Source: Deltaproteobacteria bacterium (GTDB lineage Bacteria; Myxococcota_C; UBA6777). Taken from it: a stretch of 64,000 nt of DNA. This document shows, piece by piece, positions 7,437 to 15,280 of this stretch (position 1 is its first letter; each line of letters starts with the position of its first letter). The notes under the pieces are model-generated. The model had not been told where the DNA came from, did no database searches, and was given only the letters and a program-made list of their open reading frames with translations. Where the stretch lies: NCBI GenBank assembly GCA_006226375.1, contig SBHC01000025.1, positions 62,001-126,000 of the forward strand, written 5' to 3'. Both the position numbers and the translations under genes were made by a program.

Positions 7437-10025
7437 ATGAAGCAGTCAGCACAAACGTTACGAAGTCGAGCTTTTTTTCGTGGTAGTCTTCCCCTTGTTG
7501 TACTTATCGCCCTATTTTGCTTTGCCAACTGTGGCCCAGTTTGCAACGAAGATGGTGACTGCCTGGCAGGACAGCGCTGTAGTTCAGGTGGCTGCATCTC
7601 CAACACCTGCAACGAAGATGGTGATTGCCTCGGCACCCAAACCTGCCAAAATGGCCAATGCAAAGAGCCAACCCAACCCAACGGTGAATGCGCACAAGAC
7701 AGCGACTGCAAAGTCCCCACTCCCAAATGCGACGCCAACCAAAAGAAGTGCGTGGGCTGCCTCAACTCCAGCGATTGCAATCCCAACCAAGACTGCACCA
7801 ACAACCAGTGCGAAGACAAAGTGAAACCTGAGTGTACACAAGACACAGACTGTAGTTCCAAAGCGAACCCCAAGTGCTCTGATGCAGGCAAGTGCGAGTG
7901 GGAATGCACCGCCGATACAGACTGCACCAACGGAACTTGCCAGGAACACAAATGTGTCACCAAGCCAGAGTGTACACAAAACTCCGACTGCCAAAGACAA
8001 GGCGCAAGCCGTATCTGTAAAAACAACAAATGTGTAAGCAAAGCCGAATGCTCGACCGACGCGGACTGCCAAGGCAAAGCCAAACCCATGTGCTCCAGCG
8101 AAGGAAAATGTGAGTGGGAATGTCGTGCGTCGTCCGACTGCAAGAAAGCATCTTGCGTTGACAATGTTTGTGGAACAGACAACAAGCCCTGTGTGTCCCT
8201 CAGCGATTGCACGCAGGGAGAAACCTGCTTTTTGGGTGTGTGCGCGAAACCCTGCAACCCAACACAAGACACATGTGGAGCAGGCAAAGGCTGCTTTGAC
8301 GCCAACAGCCCAACCTCTGGCTTTTGTTTGAAGCAATGCAACCCCCAAGACGGACGGAACGCTTGCGGTGACGCGCTCCTGTGTGTCAAACGCTTTGAGA
8401 CCAGCACCAAAACCTATTGCTTGCCCCCTCACGGCCCCCGGCAACTGGGCCAAAGCTGTAACATCCAAGACCCCAATCAATTCTGTATGGCAACCCAAAA
8501 CCTCGCCTGTTTCAGCGCCCAAATACCCGGCGGATCCTTCTCCTGCTTGAAAGGTTGCAACCCATCCAAAGGCACCAGCAACAACCCCGACTGTGGAGGC
8601 GGACGATGCAATCCCTATCCACTGTCTCACTGGGGTGGCGTTTGCATTCCACAATCGACAGAGCCCGAAGGTAGCCCCTGCCCCGGAGGAAAAGCTTGCC
8701 CGACAGGACAAACATGCTCCCAGATTAATTTCCGATGTTACAAATCGTGTGTATCCAACGCAGACTGCGGCGTTGGACGATGCCTCATTGGCATGTGTGT
8801 CAGCACTTGTGACCCCGCCCAAGGACAGTTTACCAACCCCAAGTGCATCATCGGGCAACAATGCAGGGCAAGTCAAAACTCCCAACCCTCCTATTGCCTC
8901 GTCGTGTCCGGTGCCTATCGTCAAGGACCACGAAAGCTAGGCGAAACATGCTCCACAAGCGATAGCAAACCAACGGAGCACTGCGACGCCACCAAGAGCT
9001 TGTTCTGCTCAAACACAATGGGAGTCGTCTGCATTCAAGGTTGTGACTTGAAAAAAGGCTTTGTGAGCAACCCCGACTGTGGCGGTGCAAGCTGCAGCCC
9101 CTTCACGTCCTCACCGTTTGGCGGGATCTGCAGCGGAATCGGGACACAAAAAGCAGGCGAAACGTGCGACCTTACCCAGAAGCTCTGTGAGAAGGGACTG
9201 TCATGCCTGTCCGGCGTCTGCACCAAGGCGTGCAACCCCGAAAAGTCACCGTCTGGTTGTGGCACCGATGAACTCTGTCAGGTGGGAGTATCTTCGACAG
9301 GATGCGTCAAGAAGTGCGACCCCAAGCTAGGCCTTTATCCTGACAAAACCTGTGGAGCCGGAAGTTACTGCAAGTTGGACCAAGGCGACCCGACAAACAG
9401 TACCTGTCAAAAGCTACCGATAGCTCCCCAAGGAACCTTGCAAGAAGGAGACGCTTGCAAAACAACCAGCGACAAGTGCGATGGAAGCAAAGACCTGGTT
9501 TGCGGCAATCGCTTAAGCACCTGTGCAAAGGCATGTGACCCCCAAAAAGGGTCTCTCCCCAATGCAGACTGTCCAACGGGTTATACCTGTCGTTTGTCCC
9601 CAGAGACGTCTTACAAAGGTGGTCATTGTATTCGTTACATAACCTACACCCGCAAAAAAGGGGAAAGCTGTCGGGTAGGTACAGACCTGAGCAAACCCGA
9701 GTCAAACAACTGTGAAGTTGGCCTGGCTTGTGACTCCAACAACAAGTGCATTGATGGAGCGTCGGAACACACCCAGTGTGGAACAGACATTAGCACCTAC
9801 TGCTCTACGGAGTTTTACTGTGTGGGAATCAAAGCCATCAATCGCTACTACTGCCGAAAGCCCTGCTGGTTGCACAACCCAACCTGTGACGCAGGCTTCA
9901 CCTGCATCCCGTACCTATCCAACCAAGGAGACGGTATTTGCTTCCAGGCCTGCAAAACCAGCAGAGACTGCACCAAAGAAGGAAAACAATGTGCAACAGT
10001 CAGTGGCAAACAGGTTTGTCGGTAA
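7437..10025 (+). CDS. Large Cys-rich lipoprotein with CxxDxDC repeats
   Basis: An 862-residue protein with an N-terminal signal ending at FCFANC (Cys33, likely lipidated). The start is preceded by AGGAGG. The first 240 residues hold at least nine copies of a roughly 20-30-residue unit with the core C-N-E/T-x-D-x-D-C followed by Cx4-5C (EDGDC, QDSDC, NSSDC, QDTDC, TADTDC, QNSDC, STDADC). The remaining 600 residues carry longer modules of the pattern GexC, CNPxxG, NPDCGGxxCxP, repeated about seven times and ending in SRDCTKEGKQC. Everything indicates an extended disulfide-rich surface rod. No enzyme motif is visible. Confidence 0.85.
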   Translation: MKQSAQTLRSRAFFRGSLPLVVLIALFCFANCGPVCNEDGDCLAGQRCSSGGCISNTCNEDGDCLGTQTCQNGQCKEPTQPNGECAQDSDCKVPTPKCDANQKKCVGCLNSSDCNPNQDCTNNQCEDKVKPECTQDTDCSSKANPKCSDAGKCEWECTADTDCTNGTCQEHKCVTKPECTQNSDCQRQGASRICKNNKCVSKAECSTDADCQGKAKPMCSSEGKCEWECRASSDCKKASCVDNVCGTDNKPCVSLSDCTQGETCFLGVCAKPCNPTQDTCGAGKGCFDANSPTSGFCLKQCNPQDGRNACGDALLCVKRFETSTKTYCLPPHGPRQLGQSCNIQDPNQFCMATQNLACFSAQIPGGSFSCLKGCNPSKGTSNNPDCGGGRCNPYPLSHWGGVCIPQSTEPEGSPCPGGKACPTGQTCSQINFRCYKSCVSNADCGVGRCLIGMCVSTCDPAQGQFTNPKCIIGQQCRASQNSQPSYCLVVSGAYRQGPRKLGETCSTSDSKPTEHCDATKSLFCSNTMGVVCIQGCDLKKGFVSNPDCGGASCSPFTSSPFGGICSGIGTQKAGETCDLTQKLCEKGLSCLSGVCTKACNPEKSPSGCGTDELCQVGVSSTGCVKKCDPKLGLYPDKTCGAGSYCKLDQGDPTNSTCQKLPIAPQGTLQEGDACKTTSDKCDGSKDLVCGNRLSTCAKACDPQKGSLPNADCPTGYTCRLSPETSYKGGHCIRYITYTRKKGESCRVGTDLSKPESNNCEVGLACDSNNKCIDGASEHTQCGTDISTYCSTEFYCVGIKAINRYYCRKPCWLHNPTCDAGFTCIPYLSNQGDGICFQACKTSRDCTKEGKQCATVSGKQVCR

Positions 10026-10049
10026 CACCAGAGAGAGATTCCTCGTCCC

Positions 10050-10487
10050 TTACTTGAAGGGCGTGGCTCGGGTTTCGCAGAACCCTTTCTGGCAAAACGA
10101 TGCATAGGAATGAGTGTCTCGAAGGCAACTTGCAACGGGGCATTTCCGCGCCGGCTTCTTCTTCATCACCTCTGCACACATCCTCCTCATCTTGCTTGCA
10201 AACGCAGCACTCACCGATGTTTTGCAAGAGCACAAAGCCCCACAACAAGAGTGATGATTCCCACAATAGAGAACGCAATCCTTGTCCGTTTTGCAGGTTT
10301 TCATTTCCTTCTTGGTGTAGCGACGCTGAATCTTGCCCAGCAGAGGCAAACGCAGAGGAGTCGGCCTTGTTTTGGAAGGAGACTTCGTCTTCAAACCTTG
10401 CTTGTGCTTGCCAACGGGGGAGTTCTTTTTTGTAGGACAGGCCTGAACAGCCAACAAACACAACACGAGAGGCAGATAGTGCTTCAT
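10050..10487 (-). CDS. Small Cys-rich lipoprotein
   Basis: A 145-residue protein. The ATG at 10487 is chosen because GGAG lies eight bases before it and a signal peptide starts there; an open frame continues 29 codons upstream without either. The lipobox is AVQAC (Cys17). After a basic Lys/Thr/Pro-rich stretch (18-60) comes a compact Cys-rich domain with CKTDKDC, HSCCGALCSC, KCPVASC and a closing FCQKGFC, a pattern seen in several myxobacterial hypothetical lipoproteins. It is transcribed divergently from the small lipoprotein at 10801, with the three-copy operator array between them. Confidence 0.75.
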   Translation of the reverse strand: MKHYLPLVLCLLAVQACPTKKNSPVGKHKQGLKTKSPSKTRPTPLRLPLLGKIQRRYTKKEMKTCKTDKDCVLYCGNHHSCCGALCSCKTSVSAAFASKMRRMCAEVMKKKPARKCPVASCLRDTHSYASFCQKGFCETRATPFK

Positions 10488-10589
10488 AGTAGCTCCATGT
10501 ACATGGTGGTAGCATTCGATATGTATGGTGTTTAGCACCTCTCCAGAGACATCGCAATCCTGAACCTGACTCACCCTGATGTCACGCTT

Positions 10590-10667
10590 TTCTCGAAAAA
10601 GAGAAGAACCAACCTCTCATTCTCGAAAAAGAGAAGCGAGAACCCAAGAAGTTCTCGGAAAAGAGAA
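10590..10667. promoter_or_regulatory. Three-copy operator-like inverted repeat array
   Basis: Three near-identical 16-base inverted repeats, each TTCTC-N6-GAGAA, lie at 10590-10605, 10620-10635 and 10652-10667. Copies one and two are identical over all 16 bases (TTCTCGAAAAAGAGAA); copy three differs only in its spacer (GGAAAA). Their starts are 30 and 32 bases apart, about three turns of B-DNA, so dimeric proteins would sit on one face. They lie in a 313-base divergent intergenic region, 103 bases from the leftward start at 10487 and 134 bases from the rightward start at 10801. I see no such sequence elsewhere in the window. The bound regulator is unknown. Confidence 0.65.
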
Positions 10668-10800
10668 ACGTTCGCTCACCTCAACGCCTACCCATTCAAA
10701 TTAGTCAAGCGAATCATGGCAATACAGTTTTCTCCGAGACTGGCATGTCGAATGCTTAGGAGACAACTCGTAACAACAAACTCCCAAGGAGAAAGAATCC

Positions 10801-11202
10801 ATGAAACGCAATCGAATGTTCACCATCCTCGCCGCTCTGACCTTTGCAACCCTCTTCACCGCTTGCGGCATGCCCCCGATGCAACAAGAAGGAGCGAAGG
10901 CTCAGTCGGGACAAGGCCCTTTGTCTGTCTCCTCCCAAGCCTATGTCTCCACACGCAACAACAACGTTGCACAGGGTGAATCAACAGAAACCACCGGAAA
11001 AGGCGAGACAGCAAAAGGTTGCGTGGATACGCTCCATTGCTTCGACCACAACGGTGAAGATCCAGCCTCCACCGTATGTGACAACGTATGCGCCATGGCA
11101 GGTGGAGCGACCTGCACAAGCACGGGCCACACCTGGACCCTCAACCGATGCACCCGAAAAGGCGGAAAGCCAGGCAAGCAGGTTCTTTGTCACTGTGGAT
11201 AA
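10801..11202 (+). CDS. Small lipoprotein with eight-Cys, defensin-like C-terminal domain
   Basis: A 133-residue protein. AAGGAG precedes the ATG by nine bases. The lipobox LFTAC makes Cys22 the anchor. Residues 23-75 are a Gln/Ser/Thr-rich spacer. The C-terminal 60 residues contain eight cysteines spaced C-x6-C-x12-C-x3-C-x7-C-x11-C-x12-C-x-C. The CxxxC followed by a final CxC is the arrangement of the cysteine-stabilised alpha-beta (defensin) fold, and insect defensins also have twelve residues before the CxxxC. The GxC signature is not exact (GGATC), and there is an extra cysteine pair. Defensin-like peptides have been described from Anaeromyxobacter, so the idea is plausible but unproven. 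Confidence 0.75.
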   Translation: MKRNRMFTILAALTFATLFTACGMPPMQQEGAKAQSGQGPLSVSSQAYVSTRNNNVAQGESTETTGKGETAKGCVDTLHCFDHNGEDPASTVCDNVCAMAGGATCTSTGHTWTLNRCTRKGGKPGKQVLCHCG

Positions 11203-11277
11203 CTGAACACATAGAGGATGGCAAAACAGAAGGAGGGACGAGGTTGGATAGGATACTTTCGTGGGTGAGTGTTTGTT

Positions 11278-11790
11278 TTATTGTCCCATTCGTTTCAGCT
11301 CTCGCAGAGCGTCTCGGAAGGCTCTTGCGGCAGCGCGGCAGAATTTGACACGTTGGCCGTAGGGACGATCTTTGTTTTCAATCATGCACCCACGGAAGGC
11401 ACCACGCGCTGAAGTCGCCCCACCTGTCGGTCGCTTCAGACCTTTGAGCACAGCCAGAGCCTTAAGCCAACGGGTTCGGGCTGCTGTCGTACGCTTCACA
11501 AGACCAACAACTCCTCGGCTCAAGGTCGCATAGGGAACACGCAACGTCGGCGCTTTGGCTGCATAGGATTGCTCGGATTGCAACGCCTTTGCGTAGGTTT
11601 TGTAGGCGGCGTCAACCTTCGCTTTCGCAGCTTTAACTTTGCGTACAAACGCTTGCAGGTGCAACAGCTTTTTGTCCACTTTGGCAGAAGCAACCGCGGC
11701 CTTGGTTGGGGTCTTTGTTTGGGCCTGAACAGGACCCATAGCAGCCCAACCCATTCCAACAGAAACAACAGCGATCCAAAGAGCTTTCAT
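11278..11790 (-). CDS. Secreted Ala/Lys-rich helical protein
   Basis: A 170-residue protein with AAGGAG six bases before the ATG at 11790. The signal peptide (residues 1-23) ends at VQAQ, so signal peptidase I cleavage is likely and there is no lipobox. Residues 30-125 are rich in Ala, Lys and Leu and should form long amphipathic helices. Two cysteines (in RGCMIEN and VKFCRAA) near the C-terminus could form one disulfide. No family is recognised. It ends 75 bases beyond the convergent small lipoprotein gene. Confidence 0.65.
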   Translation of the reverse strand: MKALWIAVVSVGMGWAAMGPVQAQTKTPTKAAVASAKVDKKLLHLQAFVRKVKAAKAKVDAAYKTYAKALQSEQSYAAKAPTLRVPYATLSRGVVGLVKRTTAARTRWLKALAVLKGLKRPTGGATSARGAFRGCMIENKDRPYGQRVKFCRAAARAFRDALRELKRMGQ

Positions 11791-12308
11791 ATCGATCTCC
11801 TTTTGTGTTCAAGGGTACAAGGTCTTCTTGTATGTGAACAATCGAAAGCTCGACTCAAAATGCACACTGTTGTCCTCAATTCTTTAAGAACTGATTCATC
11901 GAAGGCGTTAATAACTCCTCTACCCATACAGGATATAGACAAGGGAGAAGTACCCACATTCGTGGGCACTCTGGCGCCGAAAGCAGTGATACAGTTATTG
12001 TTCCCGCAAGACTCCATCCAACATGCGGTATCCTTGTCTGCGTAAACTGCGTATTCTGCGGACTCCTCATGCAAACCAACAACCTACGACCACACCAACC
12101 TGGAAGCGCAACCCAACCCTAGAGCGTACTCCTGCTCCTCCAAAACGTTACAACGCGAAAAACCGTCACAGCCCAACACATGACTCCACACGACTCATTC
12201 GCGTGCTTGGAGGTTGCGTTCGGTTGTGACGGTTCTCTCTTCCAAAGAACGTCCTGTGCTCGTTGCCTGACAAGCGACCCTTACAGGTTCATGAGTCAAA
12301 GAAACGCT
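11791..12308. other. Intergenic region with one hairpin, no gene seen
   Basis: A 518-base stretch upstream of the leftward gene at 11790. The only clear structure is an imperfect hairpin at 11950-11969, where CCCAC and GTGGG pair around ATTC and flanking bases extend the stem. No open frame here has a ribosome site together with protein-like composition. The hairpin could be a REP-like unit or a terminator without a T-run. Confidence 0.35.
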
Positions 12309-13805
12309 CTAATCCACAGAAGCCATCAACTCCACGTTGCCCACCAACCGAGACCCATCGGGTAGATAGAGCATCGCGTTTAACATCGCCAAGACATCTC
12401 GATAGCTTGCCATACCTTTTGCGGCCAACACAAACGTACGTTGGCCCGCCCATTTCTTTTGAATCGCTTGGAAGCACGCAGGCCATCGTTGAGTGGGGTA
12501 GCTTTGTTTCTTTTTCAAGAAGGTGACGCTTTGGGGGTTGGGATGAAACGATTGACAGTTGGCTTGGAGAGTCTTTCCATGAAGCATCACACGAATGCCT
12601 TTGGGAGCCAACTTGAGCAAGAAGACCCAACGTGACGTCTTCGGCTTAGAGCGCCCCATCGTGGAGCCAGAGTTGCTGGGTTTCTTGCCCTTTGCCATGC
12701 CCCGAGAGAGAGCGCGTAGCAAGTCAGAGTTCTTGGGTAGCTTGGAGAGGTCCAAAGGCTTTTGAGAACGATGTTGGGTGTGTTGGGGTGCTGAGATACG
12801 AAGAAGACGTGGAGCCCCCAAAAAGGGGACTTTCTTTTGACCGACTACAAATTGAAAATGTTGCAGTCCAGCCTGTCCAGCAGTGTAGAGTAGCTCTGTA
12901 AGGAGTCGATACGAGAGCTTGGGGTCAAGCAACACATTGATCTCTGGCTTAAATGACTTCGAGGTAAACTTCGCGATGCGCTTTTGTCGCTGAACGGCTT
13001 GTTGCAGCGCTTCGTACAACGGAAGAATCAAATAGGACGAAGCGTTTTGACCCTTCTTTAACTTGGCAGAGACGTTGCCATCCTTGATGTCACACACTTT
13101 CTTCCTGTTCACCCGTATGGCTTGAGAGGACACGACCAGGCTCATGTTATGTTTCAAAGGAACCTGGCTAAAGCTTGGCAACAACGGGATCTCTTGCTCG
13201 TGTGACTTAAACAGGAATGTAGTTTGAACAAACCTTCGCGCCACGTTGGGCTTAACGCCTCCATGCTTCAGCCAACCGTACACAATCAAAGGTGCATACA
13301 GCGTCGTGTAGCCGGAACCAACAAGGTTGGAAGCTTGGGTACGAGAGAGCAGTTGGTGAGCGCTACTTTTGCATTTGTTGTAGGTCCACATCTCTTTTTG
13401 GTTGAAGGTCATCTGATGGGGGAACTTTTGTTTGCCAGAAGGAAGCTCAGGACATGCGATGCGCCACTGCTTCTTGTAATCTTTGTAGTCCAGCTTTCTG
13501 AGCGCTCCTCTTTTCTGAGTCAAGGAAGAGGGAGAAACGTCAAAGTGTCGAGAGTCAAAGATAAACTTGAGAGTAGGAGGGAGCGGAGCGCAACGTTTCT
13601 CAAGACTCGAAAGCAGCGTCAACGAATCGAGCTCGGTCTGTCCCTTAAACTGCTTCAACAGAGCGGGGACTTGTTGTTGAAGGCAACTCGATTGTCCTTT
13701 CTTGCAACCCACAAAAGCAAAGAACGCACACAGTGCGCCAGCAAGAAGAAAAGTTCCATTCCAGGGCAATAAAGAGACACGCTTCGTCCGTAGATCTTGC
13801 AACAT
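12309..13805 (-). CDS. Lipoprotein with ExbD/TolR-like periplasmic domains
   Basis: A 498-residue protein starting at ATG 13805 (AGGAGA six bases upstream), seven codons inside the longest frame. The signal ends in AFVGC, so it is a lipoprotein. Around residues 250-330 the sequence SKSFKPEINVLLDPK followed by a helix and AGLQHFQFVV resembles the periplasmic half of ExbD/TolR, where a beta strand, a helix and a second strand follow each other. The C-terminal 100 residues (TFVLAAKGMASYRDVLAMLNA and a final strand) look like a second, weaker copy. ExbD-like domains normally belong to proton-driven ExbB/ExbD motors, but no ExbB partner is nearby. The first 200 residues are unassigned. Confidence 0.65.
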   Translation of the reverse strand: MLQDLRTKRVSLLPWNGTFLLAGALCAFFAFVGCKKGQSSCLQQQVPALLKQFKGQTELDSLTLLSSLEKRCAPLPPTLKFIFDSRHFDVSPSSLTQKRGALRKLDYKDYKKQWRIACPELPSGKQKFPHQMTFNQKEMWTYNKCKSSAHQLLSRTQASNLVGSGYTTLYAPLIVYGWLKHGGVKPNVARRFVQTTFLFKSHEQEIPLLPSFSQVPLKHNMSLVVSSQAIRVNRKKVCDIKDGNVSAKLKKGQNASSYLILPLYEALQQAVQRQKRIAKFTSKSFKPEINVLLDPKLSYRLLTELLYTAGQAGLQHFQFVVGQKKVPFLGAPRLLRISAPQHTQHRSQKPLDLSKLPKNSDLLRALSRGMAKGKKPSNSGSTMGRSKPKTSRWVFLLKLAPKGIRVMLHGKTLQANCQSFHPNPQSVTFLKKKQSYPTQRWPACFQAIQKKWAGQRTFVLAAKGMASYRDVLAMLNAMLYLPDGSRLVGNVELMASVD

Positions 13806-14011
13806 CAATTTCTCCTGTTTGTGCATACAAGAGAACGTAGGGAATCATGGGTGGAAAGGCAAGCATCCAGAAACTTCGAATGTTATTCATGCCTACCAAC
13901 AAGAACATAAAGAACTCTGAAGAGTCTTGATTCCCCTTTGCTTTCCGAAGAAAACAGATTATGCTGCAACCAGTAAAACATGTTGCATCGTAAGTGTTGG
14001 GAGGTGTTGGT

Positions 14012-14992
14012 ATGACTCGGAAGACCCTGGTAGGATTCCTTTGGTCCATCTGTTTGGGAATGGTCCTCTCTTGTAGCAATGGAGGCACCAACCCACAGGA
14101 AGGCAATGGCTCTGTTGATGGAGGTCCCCCTTCGGATGCAACGTCTGCTCAACCAGACGAGAGGACCGCTCCAGAAAAAGTACCTCTTCCGACCCAAACC
14201 GTGTTTGGTGGGAACCGCCCTGTGACCTTGCTGTTACCGAAGGGATACGACCCTGCTGAGCCGCTTCCTTTGGTGATGGTTCTTCATGGATTGGGAGTGA
14301 ATGGTGAGTTCCAATCCATCTACCTCCAGCTGCCCTATCTTCAAGAAACAAAGAAGTTCTTGTTGCTAGCACCTGATGGCACCAAGTTCAACGACTCCCT
14401 GCATTTTTGGAACATCGGAGACAAATCGCTGGTGGATGATGTCGGGTACCTGACCAAGCTGCTCGAAGACGTCAGCAAGGTGTACCGAGTCGACTCGAAG
14501 CGAGTGTTCCTGGTGGGACACTCCAACGGAGGATTTATGTCTTACAGAATGGCCTGCGATGTGACAGACAAGATCACAGGAATAGTAAGCTTTGCAGGCA
14601 CAATGTACACCTCCGAAGAGTGGCCCTGCAAACCATCCCGCAAAGTAAATGTGTTGCACATACATAGTCCCGATGACTCTGTGGTGAAATACAAAGGAGG
14701 AAAGACCAACGCAGGTGGCATCTCAAAAGAGCCTGTACCCTACCCTGGCGCAGTGGAAACCGTAAACTGGTGGATCAAGCACAACCAATGCAAAGAGCTT
14801 AAGCCAACAACCGAAACCTTGGATCTGGAAGTGAATGTGGAAGGCAACGAAACAACCGTCCAACGTGCCGAATGTCCCGAAGGTGGAGCCGTTGAGCTAT
14901 GGACGATGGACAAAGCCAAACACATCCCTGCCCTCACAGAAGGCTTCTCTCAGCAAATCTGGGACTGGCTGATGAAACACTCCGGAAAATAA
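14012..14992 (+). CDS. Lipoprotein alpha/beta-hydrolase, PHB depolymerase/feruloyl esterase (LpqC) family
   Basis: A 326-residue enzyme. The ATG at 14012 has GGGAGG seven bases upstream and is preferred to the GTG at 13994. The signal ends at VLSC (lipid anchor), followed by a Gly/Ser/Pro linker. The hydrolase core begins near residue 65 with VTLLLPKGYD and the oxyanion strand MVLHGLG. The nucleophile elbow GHSNGG with its catalytic Ser is near residue 170. HIHSPDDSVVKY carries the acid, and KAKHIPALTEGF the likely catalytic His. This family cleaves esters of polyhydroxyalkanoates or plant phenolics outside the cell. The actual substrate is open. Confidence 0.85.
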   Translation: MTRKTLVGFLWSICLGMVLSCSNGGTNPQEGNGSVDGGPPSDATSAQPDERTAPEKVPLPTQTVFGGNRPVTLLLPKGYDPAEPLPLVMVLHGLGVNGEFQSIYLQLPYLQETKKFLLLAPDGTKFNDSLHFWNIGDKSLVDDVGYLTKLLEDVSKVYRVDSKRVFLVGHSNGGFMSYRMACDVTDKITGIVSFAGTMYTSEEWPCKPSRKVNVLHIHSPDDSVVKYKGGKTNAGGISKEPVPYPGAVETVNWWIKHNQCKELKPTTETLDLEVNVEGNETTVQRAECPEGGAVELWTMDKAKHIPALTEGFSQQIWDWLMKHSGK

Positions 14993-15201
14993 CCTATCTC
15001 ATCTTCGACCTCCCCTACCGTTCGCAACAGTGCCATGACATCGTTGCAAGGACCTTCCTTCAACATCGAATGATAGACCCTCTTCTCTCCCAAATGCCAG
15101 TTGCCAAGCCACTGATACCAAAGGTACAATAGGAAGCAGTTGAGTGATTCGATTGGAGATGGGAGAAAACACGTTTCTCCATCGACTACGATTCCATAGC
15201 A

Positions 15202-15237
15202 CCCTGTAGCACCGGCTTACCCTGTAGCAACGGCTTA
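15202..15237 (+). repeat. Two abutting 18-base tandem repeats
   Basis: CCCTGTAGCACCGGCTTA at 15202-15219 is followed directly by CCCTGTAGCAACGGCTTA at 15220-15237, with one mismatch. The pair lies 44 bases upstream of the chosen start of the beta-trefoil gene, where it could be an operator or a slippage product. It contains stop codons in the gene's frame, so it is not coding. Confidence 0.6.
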
Positions 15238-15280
15238 GATGGCTTGCACGTATGTGGCCGTCATACCAACGTCCGAGTGG

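Noticed and set aside
7424-8924. Long minus-strand open frames opposite the 862-residue Cys-rich gene
   Set aside because: They arise because the plus-strand protein avoids certain codons through its biased Cys/Asp/Gly composition; translations are Leu/Ser/His-rich with no starts or motifs.
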